Shown: positions 44,430 to 52,265 of the stretch, piece after piece
Position numbering within the stretch: the stretch's first letter is position 1
Layout: each line of letters starts with the position of its first letter
Origin: Pedobacter cryoconitis
GTDB lineage: Bacteria; Bacteroidota; Bacteroidia; Sphingobacteriales; Sphingobacteriaceae
Assembly (NCBI RefSeq): GCF_014200595.1
Contig: NZ_JACHCG010000001.1
Coordinates: 1,798,001-1,862,000 of the forward strand
DNA: 64,000 nucleotides
Direction of reading: 5' to 3'
Program-made: the position numbers and the translations under genes
Notes under the pieces: generated by a model
Databases searched by the model: none
Seen by the model: only the letters and a program-made list of their open reading frames with translations
Told to the model about the DNA's origin: nothing

Positions 44430-45716
44430 TTATGAATGAATGATTCTTTTTGAGGTAATATATTTTATGCAGATCCAGGTGACCGGTACCAGCATTGCGG
44501 CCAGTACGAAAAAGGATACATAACTTGTTTTGGTCATTACAGGAACTAACCAGGTAGTTAAAAGTGTCCCGGCTACAGCTGCTGTACCGCCCATTCCTGC
44601 GACTGTTCCTACGTTTTTACCATTGAAATAGTCACTTGGCAAAGTTTGCAGGTTTCCGATCAGGAACTGGAAACCAAACAGGGTCAGACCTATCAGTACC
44701 ATTGCTAAACCCGGTTCTGTTTTCAGGTCATCCAGCTTATAGACAATAGCAACTAAAGACAGCAGCATGAAAACACAACCTACAGCTACAGAATTTTTTC
44801 TTGCTTTTACGGCATTCACACCTTTTTTTACCTGCCAGGAAGAATGATAGCCCCCGAGCAAACTGCCGATAGCAGCAAATAAATAGGGGAGCCAGGTAAA
44901 AGCACCAATTTGTTTGATATCAAATAGAAACTGCTCCTTTAAAAAAGTAGGCAGCCACGTTACAAATAACCACCATACCGGGTCAATAAAGAACCTGGCC
45001 ATGATAATGCCCCATGTATTTCTAAACTTTAACAATTCCTTCCAGCTGAGTACCGGAGTTTCATCTACTTGTGTTTGGGCTTCAGTATTCACATCCAGAA
45101 TATAGTTTCTTTCCTTTTCTGTAAGCCATGGATGTTTATCCGGGGTCGCCTTATTGATAATCAACCAGGGAATTACCCAGATCAGTCCCAATCCGGCAAT
45201 GAAGACAAAAGTCATTTTCCAGCCAAAAACGATATACAGAAAAGCAATAGCCGGAGCGGATATGACAGAGCCTAAAGACGCGCCTGCACCAAAAATTCCC
45301 TGTGCGATAGCCCTTTCCTTAACCGGAAACCATTCTGCATTACTTTTTGTGGCACCCGGCCAGTTTCCCGCTTCTGAAAAACCCAGCATAAAGCGAAAGA
45401 TATTGAATGACAATAAGGATTTAGCGAATGAATGCAGCGCTATGGAAACACTCCACCCAATAATGGAAATGGTCATGCCCAATCTTGTACCTACCGCATC
45501 CATCAGTTTTCCGGTAAAAGTCTGTCCCAATGCGTAGGCAATCATGAAGAATGTCGTAATCAGGGCCAGTGCATTTTTATTGTCTGCCGCTGCAATGCCG
45601 AATTCTTTGTAAATATAAGGCCACATAATATTGATGGCACTTCTGTCGATGTAATTGATCACTGTAGCCAGCGAAATCAATGCGATAATGTACCACCTTA
45701 GTCCTTTTATCTTCAT
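44430..45716 (-). CDS. MFS transporter, hexuronate/DEH uptake (ExuT-like ACS family)
   Basis: The 428-residue protein has about 12 membrane helices and ACS-family motifs: INYIDRSAINIMWPYIYKEFG in TM1 with the charged pair, YALGQTFTGKLMDAVGTRLGM as motif A, and FRFMLGFSEAGNWPGATKSNAEWFPVKERAIAQGIFGAG. ExuT and related carriers import hexuronates with protons. In alginate loci this gene carries the unsaturated monomer across the inner membrane. It starts the MFS-SDR pair, and its leader holds the 11-mer TATATTTGGTT. Confidence 0.92.
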   Translation of the reverse strand: MKIKGLRWYIIALISLATVINYIDRSAINIMWPYIYKEFGIAAADNKNALALITTFFMIAYALGQTFTGKLMDAVGTRLGMTISIIGWSVSIALHSFAKSLLSFNIFRFMLGFSEAGNWPGATKSNAEWFPVKERAIAQGIFGAGASLGSVISAPAIAFLYIVFGWKMTFVFIAGLGLIWVIPWLIINKATPDKHPWLTEKERNYILDVNTEAQTQVDETPVLSWKELLKFRNTWGIIMARFFIDPVWWLFVTWLPTFLKEQFLFDIKQIGAFTWLPYLFAAIGSLLGGYHSSWQVKKGVNAVKARKNSVAVGCVFMLLSLVAIVYKLDDLKTEPGLAMVLIGLTLFGFQFLIGNLQTLPSDYFNGKNVGTVAGMGGTAAVAGTLLTTWLVPVMTKTSYVSFFVLAAMLVPVTWICIKYITSKRIIHS

Positions 45717-45721
45717 GAGGT

Positions 45722-45732
45722 TATATTTGGTT
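45722..45732 (-). promoter_or_regulatory. shared leader 11-mer upstream of the MFS gene (putative GntR half-site)
   Basis: TATATTTGGTT on the plus strand ends 5 nt before the MFS start codon. It is identical to the elements before susC and gntR. Confidence 0.4.
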
Positions 45733-45765
45733 TTCGTTGATTAATCTGCCAGATGGCAGTTCGTA

Positions 45766-46647
45766 TTATAAGCCCAGACTTTTCAGAAATTCCATAATCT
45801 TTGCATTGACCATTGAATTGTCTGCTGGCTGAAACTTACCATGCAAGCCCCCTTTTACAGTGATGAATTCATTTTTAACACCCAGTTCATCAAGCCTGGC
45901 TTTTAAGGCAACGGACTGTTCATAGGGTACAATCGGATCGGCATCACCATGTACGATAAATACCGGCGGACTTGTTTTTTTAACCTGGAACAGTGGGGAA
46001 ACAGATTTGGCAAAGTCCTGATCCAATGCTTTAGCTCCTAACCAGCTGGTTGCAGATTTACTGGTCTTTAATTTTCCGTAACCCCAATCCCAGACATCGG
46101 TAATCCCATATTTATCAATGATTGCTGCAACCTTGATGTGCTCAGTGTTTTTACAGTTCCCATCAAACAAATGATCATTTTCCAGCAGTCCGCCCATCAG
46201 TGCCAGATGACCGCCGGATGAAGCCCCCATGATGACAATTTTATTCACGTCAATATGTAATTGCTGCGCATGGCTGATTAAATAAATCAGTGCACACCTG
46301 GTATCTTCTACTGCTGCCGGAGCAGTTGCCTTAGCAGTGAGACGGTACTCGATATTAGCCACTGCATATCCCTTTTTAAAGAAAGCACTAAAGCCACCTT
46401 GTGATTCTTTTGTCCCTTTATTCCAGCCACCACCATGGATGTTAATGACCAGTGGGGAAGGTGATCCCTGGGGGGGCGGCAGATATAAATCCAATTTCCC
46501 TTCCCAGTCACCCACCTGTGTATAAACCACATTCAGCTGTTCACTGAATCCGGCGGGATAACTTACTTTTTTAACTTGTGTGGTATCTTGTGCCACTGCA
46601 AGATGGGTTGTCCATAACAGCCCGGCAATCAGTATAATTCTTTTCAT
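45766..46647 (-). CDS. secreted alpha/beta hydrolase (esterase/BD-FAE-like) in the alginate locus
   Basis: A 293-residue alpha/beta hydrolase from the ATG at 46647, which gives a proper signal peptide (MKRIILIAGLLWTTHLAVAQ). A longer frame from 46725 would overlap kdgF and lacks a signal. The oxyanion-hole HGGGW (71-75), the nucleophile elbow G-A-S143-S-G, the acid in VHGDADPIVPYEQS and the base in KGGLHGKF are all present, as in carboxylesterases of the BD-FAE/acetyl-xylan-esterase group. Its place between kdgF and the MFS gene suggests an ester on the polymer, for example O-acetyl groups of bacterial alginate (inference). Confidence 0.85.
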   Translation of the reverse strand: MKRIILIAGLLWTTHLAVAQDTTQVKKVSYPAGFSEQLNVVYTQVGDWEGKLDLYLPPPQGSPSPLVINIHGGGWNKGTKESQGGFSAFFKKGYAVANIEYRLTAKATAPAAVEDTRCALIYLISHAQQLHIDVNKIVIMGASSGGHLALMGGLLENDHLFDGNCKNTEHIKVAAIIDKYGITDVWDWGYGKLKTSKSATSWLGAKALDQDFAKSVSPLFQVKKTSPPVFIVHGDADPIVPYEQSVALKARLDELGVKNEFITVKGGLHGKFQPADNSMVNAKIMEFLKSLGL

Positions 46648-46664
46648 CCTATACCTTGTTAAGC

Positions 46665-47000
46665 CTATAAAAAATCTTCGCGGTGCGGAGAGAATACATC
46701 TATCAATATGCCTTCTTCCAGACAAACACAGCCGTGCATTTCGTGTGGAGGTGCATAAAACCCATCACCTTTTTTAAGGATCTTTTTCTTCTCCCCAATA
46801 CTCATTTCAAAGACCCCGCTATCTACATAAGTCACTTGTGCATGGTGATGCTGGTGTAATTGCCCGATTGCTTCTGCCTCAAATTTTGCCTTAACCAGCA
46901 TAATCTGATCATTGTAACCAAAAACCTGTCTTTTAACCCCGTTTCCGAGATCCTGCCAAGGCGTTTCTTCTTCTATTTGAAATAAATTGCTCTGTAACAT
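46665..47000 (-). CDS. kdgF: KdgF-like cupin (linearises unsaturated uronates)
   Basis: A 111-residue single-cupin protein. The metal ligands H49, H51, Q55 and H89 are visible in QLHQHHHAQVTYVDSGVF and APPHEMHGCV, the pattern of KdgF. KdgF speeds the conversion of the 4,5-unsaturated monouronate released by pectin and alginate lyases into the open-chain ketone (DEH). This fits its position 5 bp downstream of the PL17 oligoalginate lyase gene. Cytosolic or periplasmic; no signal peptide, so cytosolic. Confidence 0.92.
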   Translation of the reverse strand: MLQSNLFQIEEETPWQDLGNGVKRQVFGYNDQIMLVKAKFEAEAIGQLHQHHHAQVTYVDSGVFEMSIGEKKKILKKGDGFYAPPHEMHGCVCLEEGILIDVFSPHREDFL

Positions 47001-47005
47001 GTTGA

Positions 47006-49144
47006 TTAGTTTAGTTTTATAAAGTTTTCTTTGTTTTTAAAGTTGATCTGGTATTGATATAGTTTTCCCTTCACCTTAAAGGAAACTGAAATCTGTTCCG
47101 GCCCGGCAGTTATGATTTTTAAATCACTTACACTACCCGAAGCACCAGAAGTGGTTTCGTCCACTGTATTTGTGCTGCCATGCGTTTCAGTCACTGTAAA
47201 AAATGTTTGTGTTTTACTGCCTTTTGAAGAAAGCATAAAAGCTTTGCTCTCCAATAAATTCTGATCCGGATCGTTTGCGCCAAGCGTCAGCAATTTCAGG
47301 TTTACAGCTGACTGTGTGGCGAAATTAATCGTATAGAAACGTTTATTGTTTAATAAGGTCAGGTAACCAGTCTTTTCGGGAACGGCCTGCTCAGCATTTA
47401 ACCAGATGTGCTGATAACCGTATTGCGTGCCCAAAGCTTTAAGCTGATCCGTAAAGGACTTAATTTGGACAGAAGAATCTGTCAGATGTCCTTTATACCA
47501 AAATGGGAGGTCATATTGATGAACTTTATCGGCATCTACCCTGAAAACATCAATCACCAAAGATTTTTGAAGCGCTTCCACTTTTAATAAAGCGGTGGTT
47601 CTGGTCATTTTTACACCCGGATACGCATTGTTTTCTGCCGCACTGATTACCTTCAGGTTCGCATCATCTTTGAAATAAAGAATTTCTGCCGCAGTTTGCT
47701 GCGCGCGATCCGCATTCCCTTTAAAATTCGAGGTTTCATCAACTGTCAGCGTATTATGCGCAACAGTTTGTTTGGCCCACGACTTATTCTCAGGCAGGTA
47801 ATCCCCACCTTTTTTAGATTCTATGTTGATGAAACGCGCAGAGCCATAGTCAGGAAATACTTCCACATTGTTATCATCATACAATAAGTTAAGCCTGTCA
47901 AAGTGCCCGTGACCCATTCCCTGCGAAGTGGCTTTAATTAATACAGCCTGCTGATCCTCATTTGTTCCGGCCCTTAATATTCCAATGCCACCATCTTTAC
48001 CACTTGCACCATCTGTAATCAGCATCGTTTGGTAAACAAAAGGTTTAGTTTTTCCTGCGGCTACATCGGCAGCAATTTTTAACCCGGCATCAGAAACAAT
48101 TACCAGTCCTTGTTTATTAACTATATCCAGCAGTTCTGGTTGTGGCTTAATATCTGCGTAAGCGATATCAACTCCGTAAACGAGTTCAGCAGATTCATAA
48201 GTTTTTCCTTTTACTGCATCATTAAATGGAAAAAAGGTGCCATCCGTGTAAGTGAGCTGAAGAGAGGTTTCAATTGCTTTATCCAGTAACTGGTCGCGGT
48301 ATTGAAAGATTTTCAGTGCCGGCTGATAATTGTTAATCGTTTTTGCAAATATCAAAAAAGGAAGAAGCGCATAACGTTGATAATAAGGCCCCTCTGTATA
48401 ATAGCCCCCGGGAGAAAACAACTGGTCGATCTGCGCAAGATAACCAGCCTTACCATCCTTAGCTGTTCCTTTCAATGCCATTTCTACATAATCAGGCCTG
48501 TTGATCACATAACCAGTCATCCCAACGGCAGCTACAGCCCAGGTGGCATGGTTATGGATTTTATTAAAGGTTTCTGCACAATCTTCCGTGAAAAATTTAA
48601 CTGTTGGTATAAACAAGCCTGTTTCTATTTGTTGACGTTGCGCCGGTGCAATCGCCTCATAAACCAAATCATAACCTTGTATAGTATAGACTTGCCAGAC
48701 AAAATCATTCAGGCTCTGCCAGAAGATCCTGCCGCCCTGATGGCCTTCTTTCCTTTTAGGGTGAAGCGGCCATTTCTGATATTCTGAAGCATATTTTAAT
48801 AACAAAGCTTCTACATAGGCTGCATATTTTTTGTCTCCTGACATTTGATAGGCAATTCCGCAATTCAGGATATTGATATAATTCTTTTTATGCTGTTCGT
48901 GGGTAGCGCCGCCTCCTGCATCCTTAGGTACAGGTACGTCAACCGGCTCTTTAATGGCTTTGTCTGCATCTGATTTTATCTTCTTGTACGATTTGCCAAG
49001 CAGGGGATAGGTTGAAATTCCTTTTCTTAATGCCGTTATATTAGCTTTGGTCAGCATGATAGAAGGATGTTGCTGCGCATGAACAGATAGCCCGGAAATC
49101 AGGCAAATCAATCCCATTACCAACTTTTTCAAGTAGTTCATCAT
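47006..49144 (-). CDS. PL17 oligoalginate lyase (heparinase II/III-like)
   Basis: The 712-residue exported enzyme has a signal peptide (about 1-24, ending VHAQ), an alpha/alpha-toroid (about 30-360) and a heparinase II/III-like beta-sandwich (about 370-710). Catalytic residues correspond to the exolytic lyase Alg17c: N198 and H199 in KIHNHATWAV, Y255 in TEGPYYQRY, and a later histidine in MGHGHFDRLNL. It releases unsaturated monouronate from alginate oligomers, acting after the PL6 enzyme. It lies 51 bp downstream of gntR and 5 bp before kdgF, so gntR-PL17-kdgF may form one transcript. Confidence 0.94.
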   Translation of the reverse strand: MMNYLKKLVMGLICLISGLSVHAQQHPSIMLTKANITALRKGISTYPLLGKSYKKIKSDADKAIKEPVDVPVPKDAGGGATHEQHKKNYINILNCGIAYQMSGDKKYAAYVEALLLKYASEYQKWPLHPKRKEGHQGGRIFWQSLNDFVWQVYTIQGYDLVYEAIAPAQRQQIETGLFIPTVKFFTEDCAETFNKIHNHATWAVAAVGMTGYVINRPDYVEMALKGTAKDGKAGYLAQIDQLFSPGGYYTEGPYYQRYALLPFLIFAKTINNYQPALKIFQYRDQLLDKAIETSLQLTYTDGTFFPFNDAVKGKTYESAELVYGVDIAYADIKPQPELLDIVNKQGLVIVSDAGLKIAADVAAGKTKPFVYQTMLITDGASGKDGGIGILRAGTNEDQQAVLIKATSQGMGHGHFDRLNLLYDDNNVEVFPDYGSARFINIESKKGGDYLPENKSWAKQTVAHNTLTVDETSNFKGNADRAQQTAAEILYFKDDANLKVISAAENNAYPGVKMTRTTALLKVEALQKSLVIDVFRVDADKVHQYDLPFWYKGHLTDSSVQIKSFTDQLKALGTQYGYQHIWLNAEQAVPEKTGYLTLLNNKRFYTINFATQSAVNLKLLTLGANDPDQNLLESKAFMLSSKGSKTQTFFTVTETHGSTNTVDETTSGASGSVSDLKIITAGPEQISVSFKVKGKLYQYQINFKNKENFIKLN

Positions 49145-49195
49145 ATCATTATAAATAATAAATTTTAAGGCTTATGCCATTTCCTGAGCGTAGTT

Positions 49196-49936
49196 TTAAA
49201 CGTTGTCCTGTATGATTTTTTGTGCAGCAAACCCAGCTTTACTTAACTGGAACATATCATTTAAATGTGCCGCTACTGCATTTTCTGCGGCATCGATATC
49301 CTGATTTTCGATTGCTTTTAAGATTTTTCTATGTTCCTCAATCGCCAGTTTACCTCTGTTATCTCCGCAGATTTTATTCTCTACAATACTTTTAATCAGA
49401 TCGGGGATTAAAATCAGGATCATAGATTCGATCACAGAATTTTTAGAGGCCTTCGCAATCCGGATATGGAAGATCATATCTTCCTCTACCGCATTCTGAT
49501 TGGCATTGACTTTAGCTTCATAATCCAGCAGTGCTTCTTTTAAACTTTCCAGATCTTTTTCCGTTCTTCTTTCAGCAGCTAATTTGACCGCATCCAGTTC
49601 CAGGTAATACCTGGCTTCCAGCAATGCATTAAAATCTTCTTTATTGAATTTGATGATATCGGTGATGATACTGTCCAGGACTTTAATACTCAGGCCAGCT
49701 ACATAAGTTCCGCTTTGTGGATTTGTTTTTAACAGGCCATAGAACTCTAATTTCAGAATAGCTTCACGCACATAGCTACGGCCTACACCAAACTTTTCAG
49801 CGAGTATTCTTTCGGCAGGTAAGCGGTCACCAGGTTGCAGTTGTCCGGAGGTAATCAGCTGTTTAAGCTGTCCGATTATTTTATCTACAGGAGTTTCAAG
49901 TTCGATAGACCTGATGGTTTCTATAAATGACTTCAT
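49196..49936 (-). CDS. GntR family (FadR subfamily) regulator of the alginate locus
   Basis: A 246-residue regulator with a winged helix (about 14-82: LITSGQLQPGDRLPAERILAEKFGVGRSYVREAILKLEFYGLLKTNPQSGTYVA) and an all-helical FCD ligand domain (about 90-235: LLEARYYLELDAVKLAAERR, FHIRIAKASKNSVI, EEHRKILKAIENQD). FadR-type FCD domains bind small carboxylates, here plausibly KDG or DEH. It opens the alginate locus, and its own promoter is overlaid by two TTGGT-N2-ACCAA sites, which implies autoregulation. Confidence 0.93.
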   Translation of the reverse strand: MKSFIETIRSIELETPVDKIIGQLKQLITSGQLQPGDRLPAERILAEKFGVGRSYVREAILKLEFYGLLKTNPQSGTYVAGLSIKVLDSIITDIIKFNKEDFNALLEARYYLELDAVKLAAERRTEKDLESLKEALLDYEAKVNANQNAVEEDMIFHIRIAKASKNSVIESMILILIPDLIKSIVENKICGDNRGKLAIEEHRKILKAIENQDIDAAENAVAAHLNDMFQLSKAGFAAQKIIQDNV

Positions 49937-49941
49937 AAGGA

Positions 49942-49973
49942 TATATTTGGTTTACCAATTATTGGTTCACCAA
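49942..49973 (-). promoter_or_regulatory. tandem GntR/FadR-type operators upstream of gntR
   Basis: Two inverted repeats of the form TTGGT-N2-ACCAA occur at 49947-49958 (TTGGTTTACCAA) and 49962-49973 (TTGGTTCACCAA), with centres 15 bp apart. FadR-subfamily regulators bind T-G-G-T/A-C-C-A palindromes. The distal site overlaps the -7 box at 49971-49978. The 11-mer TATATTTGGTT (49942-49952) overlaps the proximal one. Confidence 0.7.
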
Positions 49974-50000
49974 ATCTATAAAATATAATCAGTAATCAAA
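49971..50000 (-). promoter_or_regulatory. Bacteroidota-type promoter of gntR
   Basis: On the minus strand TTTG (50000-49997) is followed after 18 nt by TAGATTTG (49978-49971). Both match the primary-sigma consensus TTTG / TAnnTTTG of Bacteroidota at accepted spacing. Transcription would start near 49964, within the operator array. Confidence 0.6.
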
Positions 50001-50146
50001 AATTATTTAAGTATCAGCGCTATGTTGTTGATAATCAGTATTAATTAATTATTATATAAATAATTACCTGAGTGGGGTGATGAAATCTTTGAGAAAAATG
50101 CTGATATTTCATATTGTAAATTGATAGTCCACCTAATTGTTTTATA

Positions 50147-50812
50147 ATGCCTCTTTTGTATCACTCATTTTTCCACCTGCTTTTTATTGGTATCATTGCG
50201 TTGTTTCCGGTTGTGAATCCGATTGGGTCTTCTTTCATTATCAGCCCCTTTTTTACCGGGCTCAACTCTGCCGAAAAGAGAAAAGCAGTAGGGAAAATTA
50301 CCTTTTATGCTTTTTCAATCTGTACTGTGTCTTTATTTGCCGGCCAGTGGATCCTGGAATTGTTTGGTATTTCTATTCCGGTTGTTCAACTGGCAGGAGG
50401 GATTATGATCTGTAAAATGGGATGGGAAAATCTTTCTTCCGATAAAAAGCAGGGAAATGCTACAGCAGAAACAGAAACTAATTTATCGGGATATAGTAAC
50501 ATTGAAGGTCAACTGTTTTATCCAATTACTTTTCCGGTGACTACTGGCGCGGGTACTATTTCCGTATTATTTACATTAAGTGCTCACAGTATATCATCAG
50601 ATCGTTCTGACTATTTTATGAATACAGCAGCTATTTTATCTGCCATTATAGTGATGTGTATCCTGATCTATATTTTCTATTTGAATACAAAAAATATTAT
50701 CCGTTATTTAAGTTCCAATGCAGAGGCAATCTTTAACCGGATTTCTGCATTTCTGATCTTTTGTGTAGGATTGCAAATTGCGATTACCGGAATAAAAAGC
50801 CTGATGAGGTAA
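50147..50812 (+). CDS. MarC family (UPF0056) integral membrane protein
   Basis: The 221-residue protein has six predicted membrane helices and the MarC family pattern: FFHLLFIGIIALFPVVNPIGSSFIISPFF at the start, VQLAGGIMICKMGWENLS in the middle, and FYPITFPVTTGAGTISVLFTLSAH with the conserved FP-x-T-x-G-x-G-x-I-x-V. It ends with ISAFLIFCVGLQIAITGI. The family function is unsettled; the old link to multiple antibiotic resistance has been disputed. It is a single gene, divergent from gntR across 210 bp. Confidence 0.92.
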   Translation: MPLLYHSFFHLLFIGIIALFPVVNPIGSSFIISPFFTGLNSAEKRKAVGKITFYAFSICTVSLFAGQWILELFGISIPVVQLAGGIMICKMGWENLSSDKKQGNATAETETNLSGYSNIEGQLFYPITFPVTTGAGTISVLFTLSAHSISSDRSDYFMNTAAILSAIIVMCILIYIFYLNTKNIIRYLSSNAEAIFNRISAFLIFCVGLQIAITGIKSLMR

Positions 50813-50898
50813 AATCCCGGGCCTGAGGACATGAACAGGATGGGGGTATTGGCAATTATTGCGTTTAGTCCATACACTCCTAAACACACCTCCGATTC

Positions 50899-51318
50899 AT
50901 GAACTTTTTAATTCTTAACATACACAGTCTTAAAATTACTGCGTTTTCCGCGCTGTTCATCTTTATAGGTTCCTGTAAGAAAGAAATGGTAAAACAGCAG
51001 GTTTATACTCAGAAAGAAGTAACGATCGAATATAAAATAAGCCCTTATAAAAATGTGATCACAGGTGGTGATATTATTTATACGGATGAAAATGGGGTAG
51101 TTACTGTTTCAGATAAAAGAACGCTTCCTTTCTCCCGGAAATTTAAAAGAAATATCAAAAGATCAGCTATTCTATCCTTAGGTATTATCGCGGAATATGC
51201 CGGATCAGTGAAGATGGAAATTCTGGTGGATGATAAAGTTGTTTCCACGCTGATTTCCAGCAGTATTTTTAGCAAGAGAGAAATGATCAGCTATACAATT
51301 ATCTTACCGCAGGAATAA
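50899..51318 (+). CDS. small lipoprotein, possibly MmpS-like beta-sandwich
   Basis: A 139-residue protein with a hydrophobic start and a lipobox-like FIGSC (C26), followed by a compact beta-rich domain. The order of features (VTIEYKISPYKNVITGGDIIYTDENGVV, then LPFSRKFK, then MEILVDDKVVSTLISSS) recalls MmpS-type domains (VxYxVxG, ITYTDxxG, LPWSK), but I could not verify this by search. It lies 86 bp downstream of marC on the same strand. Function unknown. Confidence 0.65.
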   Translation: MNFLILNIHSLKITAFSALFIFIGSCKKEMVKQQVYTQKEVTIEYKISPYKNVITGGDIIYTDENGVVTVSDKRTLPFSRKFKRNIKRSAILSLGIIAEYAGSVKMEILVDDKVVSTLISSSIFSKREMISYTIILPQE

Positions 51319-51472
51319 TATACTGCTCCATGAGCTGATCTACCTGTGCATGTGCAAAGCCAAATGGTTAATTTAAATCAATAATTCTGAATGTTATTTC
51401 AGAATCAAAAGATAAGAAATCCTTTTTGTATAAAACACGATCACCGTAATTATTTAAAAAGTTGACTGGCAC

Positions 51473-51480
51473 TATATTTG
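51473..51480 (+). promoter_or_regulatory. putative -7 promoter element
   Basis: TATATTTG matches TAnnTTTG exactly. It ends 14 nt before the start codon at 51495, which would give a very short leader. No clear -33 TTTG at standard spacing was found. Confidence 0.35.
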
Positions 51481-51494
51481 TTTAAGCGCAAGAT

Positions 51495-52202
51495 ATGTTT
51501 ATAATCTACGATATTAAGGAAAAAACTCTCAATTCCAGGACAGTTTTAACAGAAATTGATCCATTAACGAGAAGTAAAAGTAATGTTCAGCTGGATGTTT
51601 ACCAGCAATACATGTCACTTTTCGGACCATTTGGCCCGATAAGTATGCAGCAGGTCAGAGCAATTGATCTTGAACGTCATATTGAAATTCCAAAAAAGGA
51701 ATGGTCAGAAGAATTAAAATCAGAAGCTCAGAATTTAAAAGCGGATACCCCATTTGCATGGAGGCTTTTCCGGAATATTTATATTATTGCAGGGGTTTTT
51801 GTCGCTATGTCTGTAATTGCACCAATTGTGAATAAAAACAGGGCTGAAAAAGCTGCTGTTACCAGTGCAGCAACGGCCGCCTCTCTTGCTGCTGTAGCTC
51901 CGGGTGATATACTTAGGGTGTTCTTAATGCCTTCACCGCAGATGACAGAACCGCAGGTTACTTTAATGAAAGTGGTTAGGATTGATGGAGATACTTTGGT
52001 TGTAAAAGGTCATAAAGAAGTTAAAAAGGGATTTAGTGCAGAGGACGCATCTGCGCTGGATCATGATGATGTTGCCTTTAATGCGGAAGAAAAGAAATAC
52101 AGCTTTAGAAATTTCAAGAACAATAAGTTGATTTCAGAATTTCCTGAAGACGCACATAAGAATATCGGAACAGCATTAGACGCTGTAAAATCGGGTTCCT
52201 AA
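51495..52202 (+). CDS. membrane-anchored protein of unknown function
   Basis: The 235 residues show a polar N-terminal part (1-85), one membrane helix (about 89-110: FRNIYIIAGVFVAMSVIAPIV), an alanine-rich stretch (KAAVTSAATAASLAAVAPG) and a C-terminal beta-rich domain (about 135-235: PGDILRVFLMPSPQMTEPQVTLMKVVRIDGDTLVVKG). No catalytic motif is seen and I do not recognise the family. It is a single gene with a terminator directly downstream. Confidence 0.65.
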   Translation: MFIIYDIKEKTLNSRTVLTEIDPLTRSKSNVQLDVYQQYMSLFGPFGPISMQQVRAIDLERHIEIPKKEWSEELKSEAQNLKADTPFAWRLFRNIYIIAGVFVAMSVIAPIVNKNRAEKAAVTSAATAASLAAVAPGDILRVFLMPSPQMTEPQVTLMKVVRIDGDTLVVKGHKEVKKGFSAEDASALDHDDVAFNAEEKKYSFRNFKNNKLISEFPEDAHKNIGTALDAVKSGS

Positions 52203-52207
52203 TGAAT

Positions 52208-52246
52208 AAAAAAATGGTTTACCCCCAAAGGGTAAACCATTTTTTT
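52208..52246. terminator. bidirectional Rho-independent terminator
   Basis: Perfect 17-bp arms at 52208-52224 (AAAAAAATGGTTTACCC) and 52230-52246 enclose a 5-nt loop, with seven-T runs on both strands. It separates the convergent genes ending at 52202 and 52266. Confidence 0.92.
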
Positions 52247-52265
52247 ATAGCCATAAAGGCGCTTA

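Noticed and set aside
45154..45537. 127-residue open frame on the plus strand inside the MFS gene
   Set aside because: Antisense to transmembrane coding sequence; composition is what a shadow frame would give.
48302..48787. 161-residue open frame on the plus strand inside the PL17 gene
   Set aside because: Antisense to a gene with intact catalytic motifs; the translation has no domain pattern and no sensible start region.
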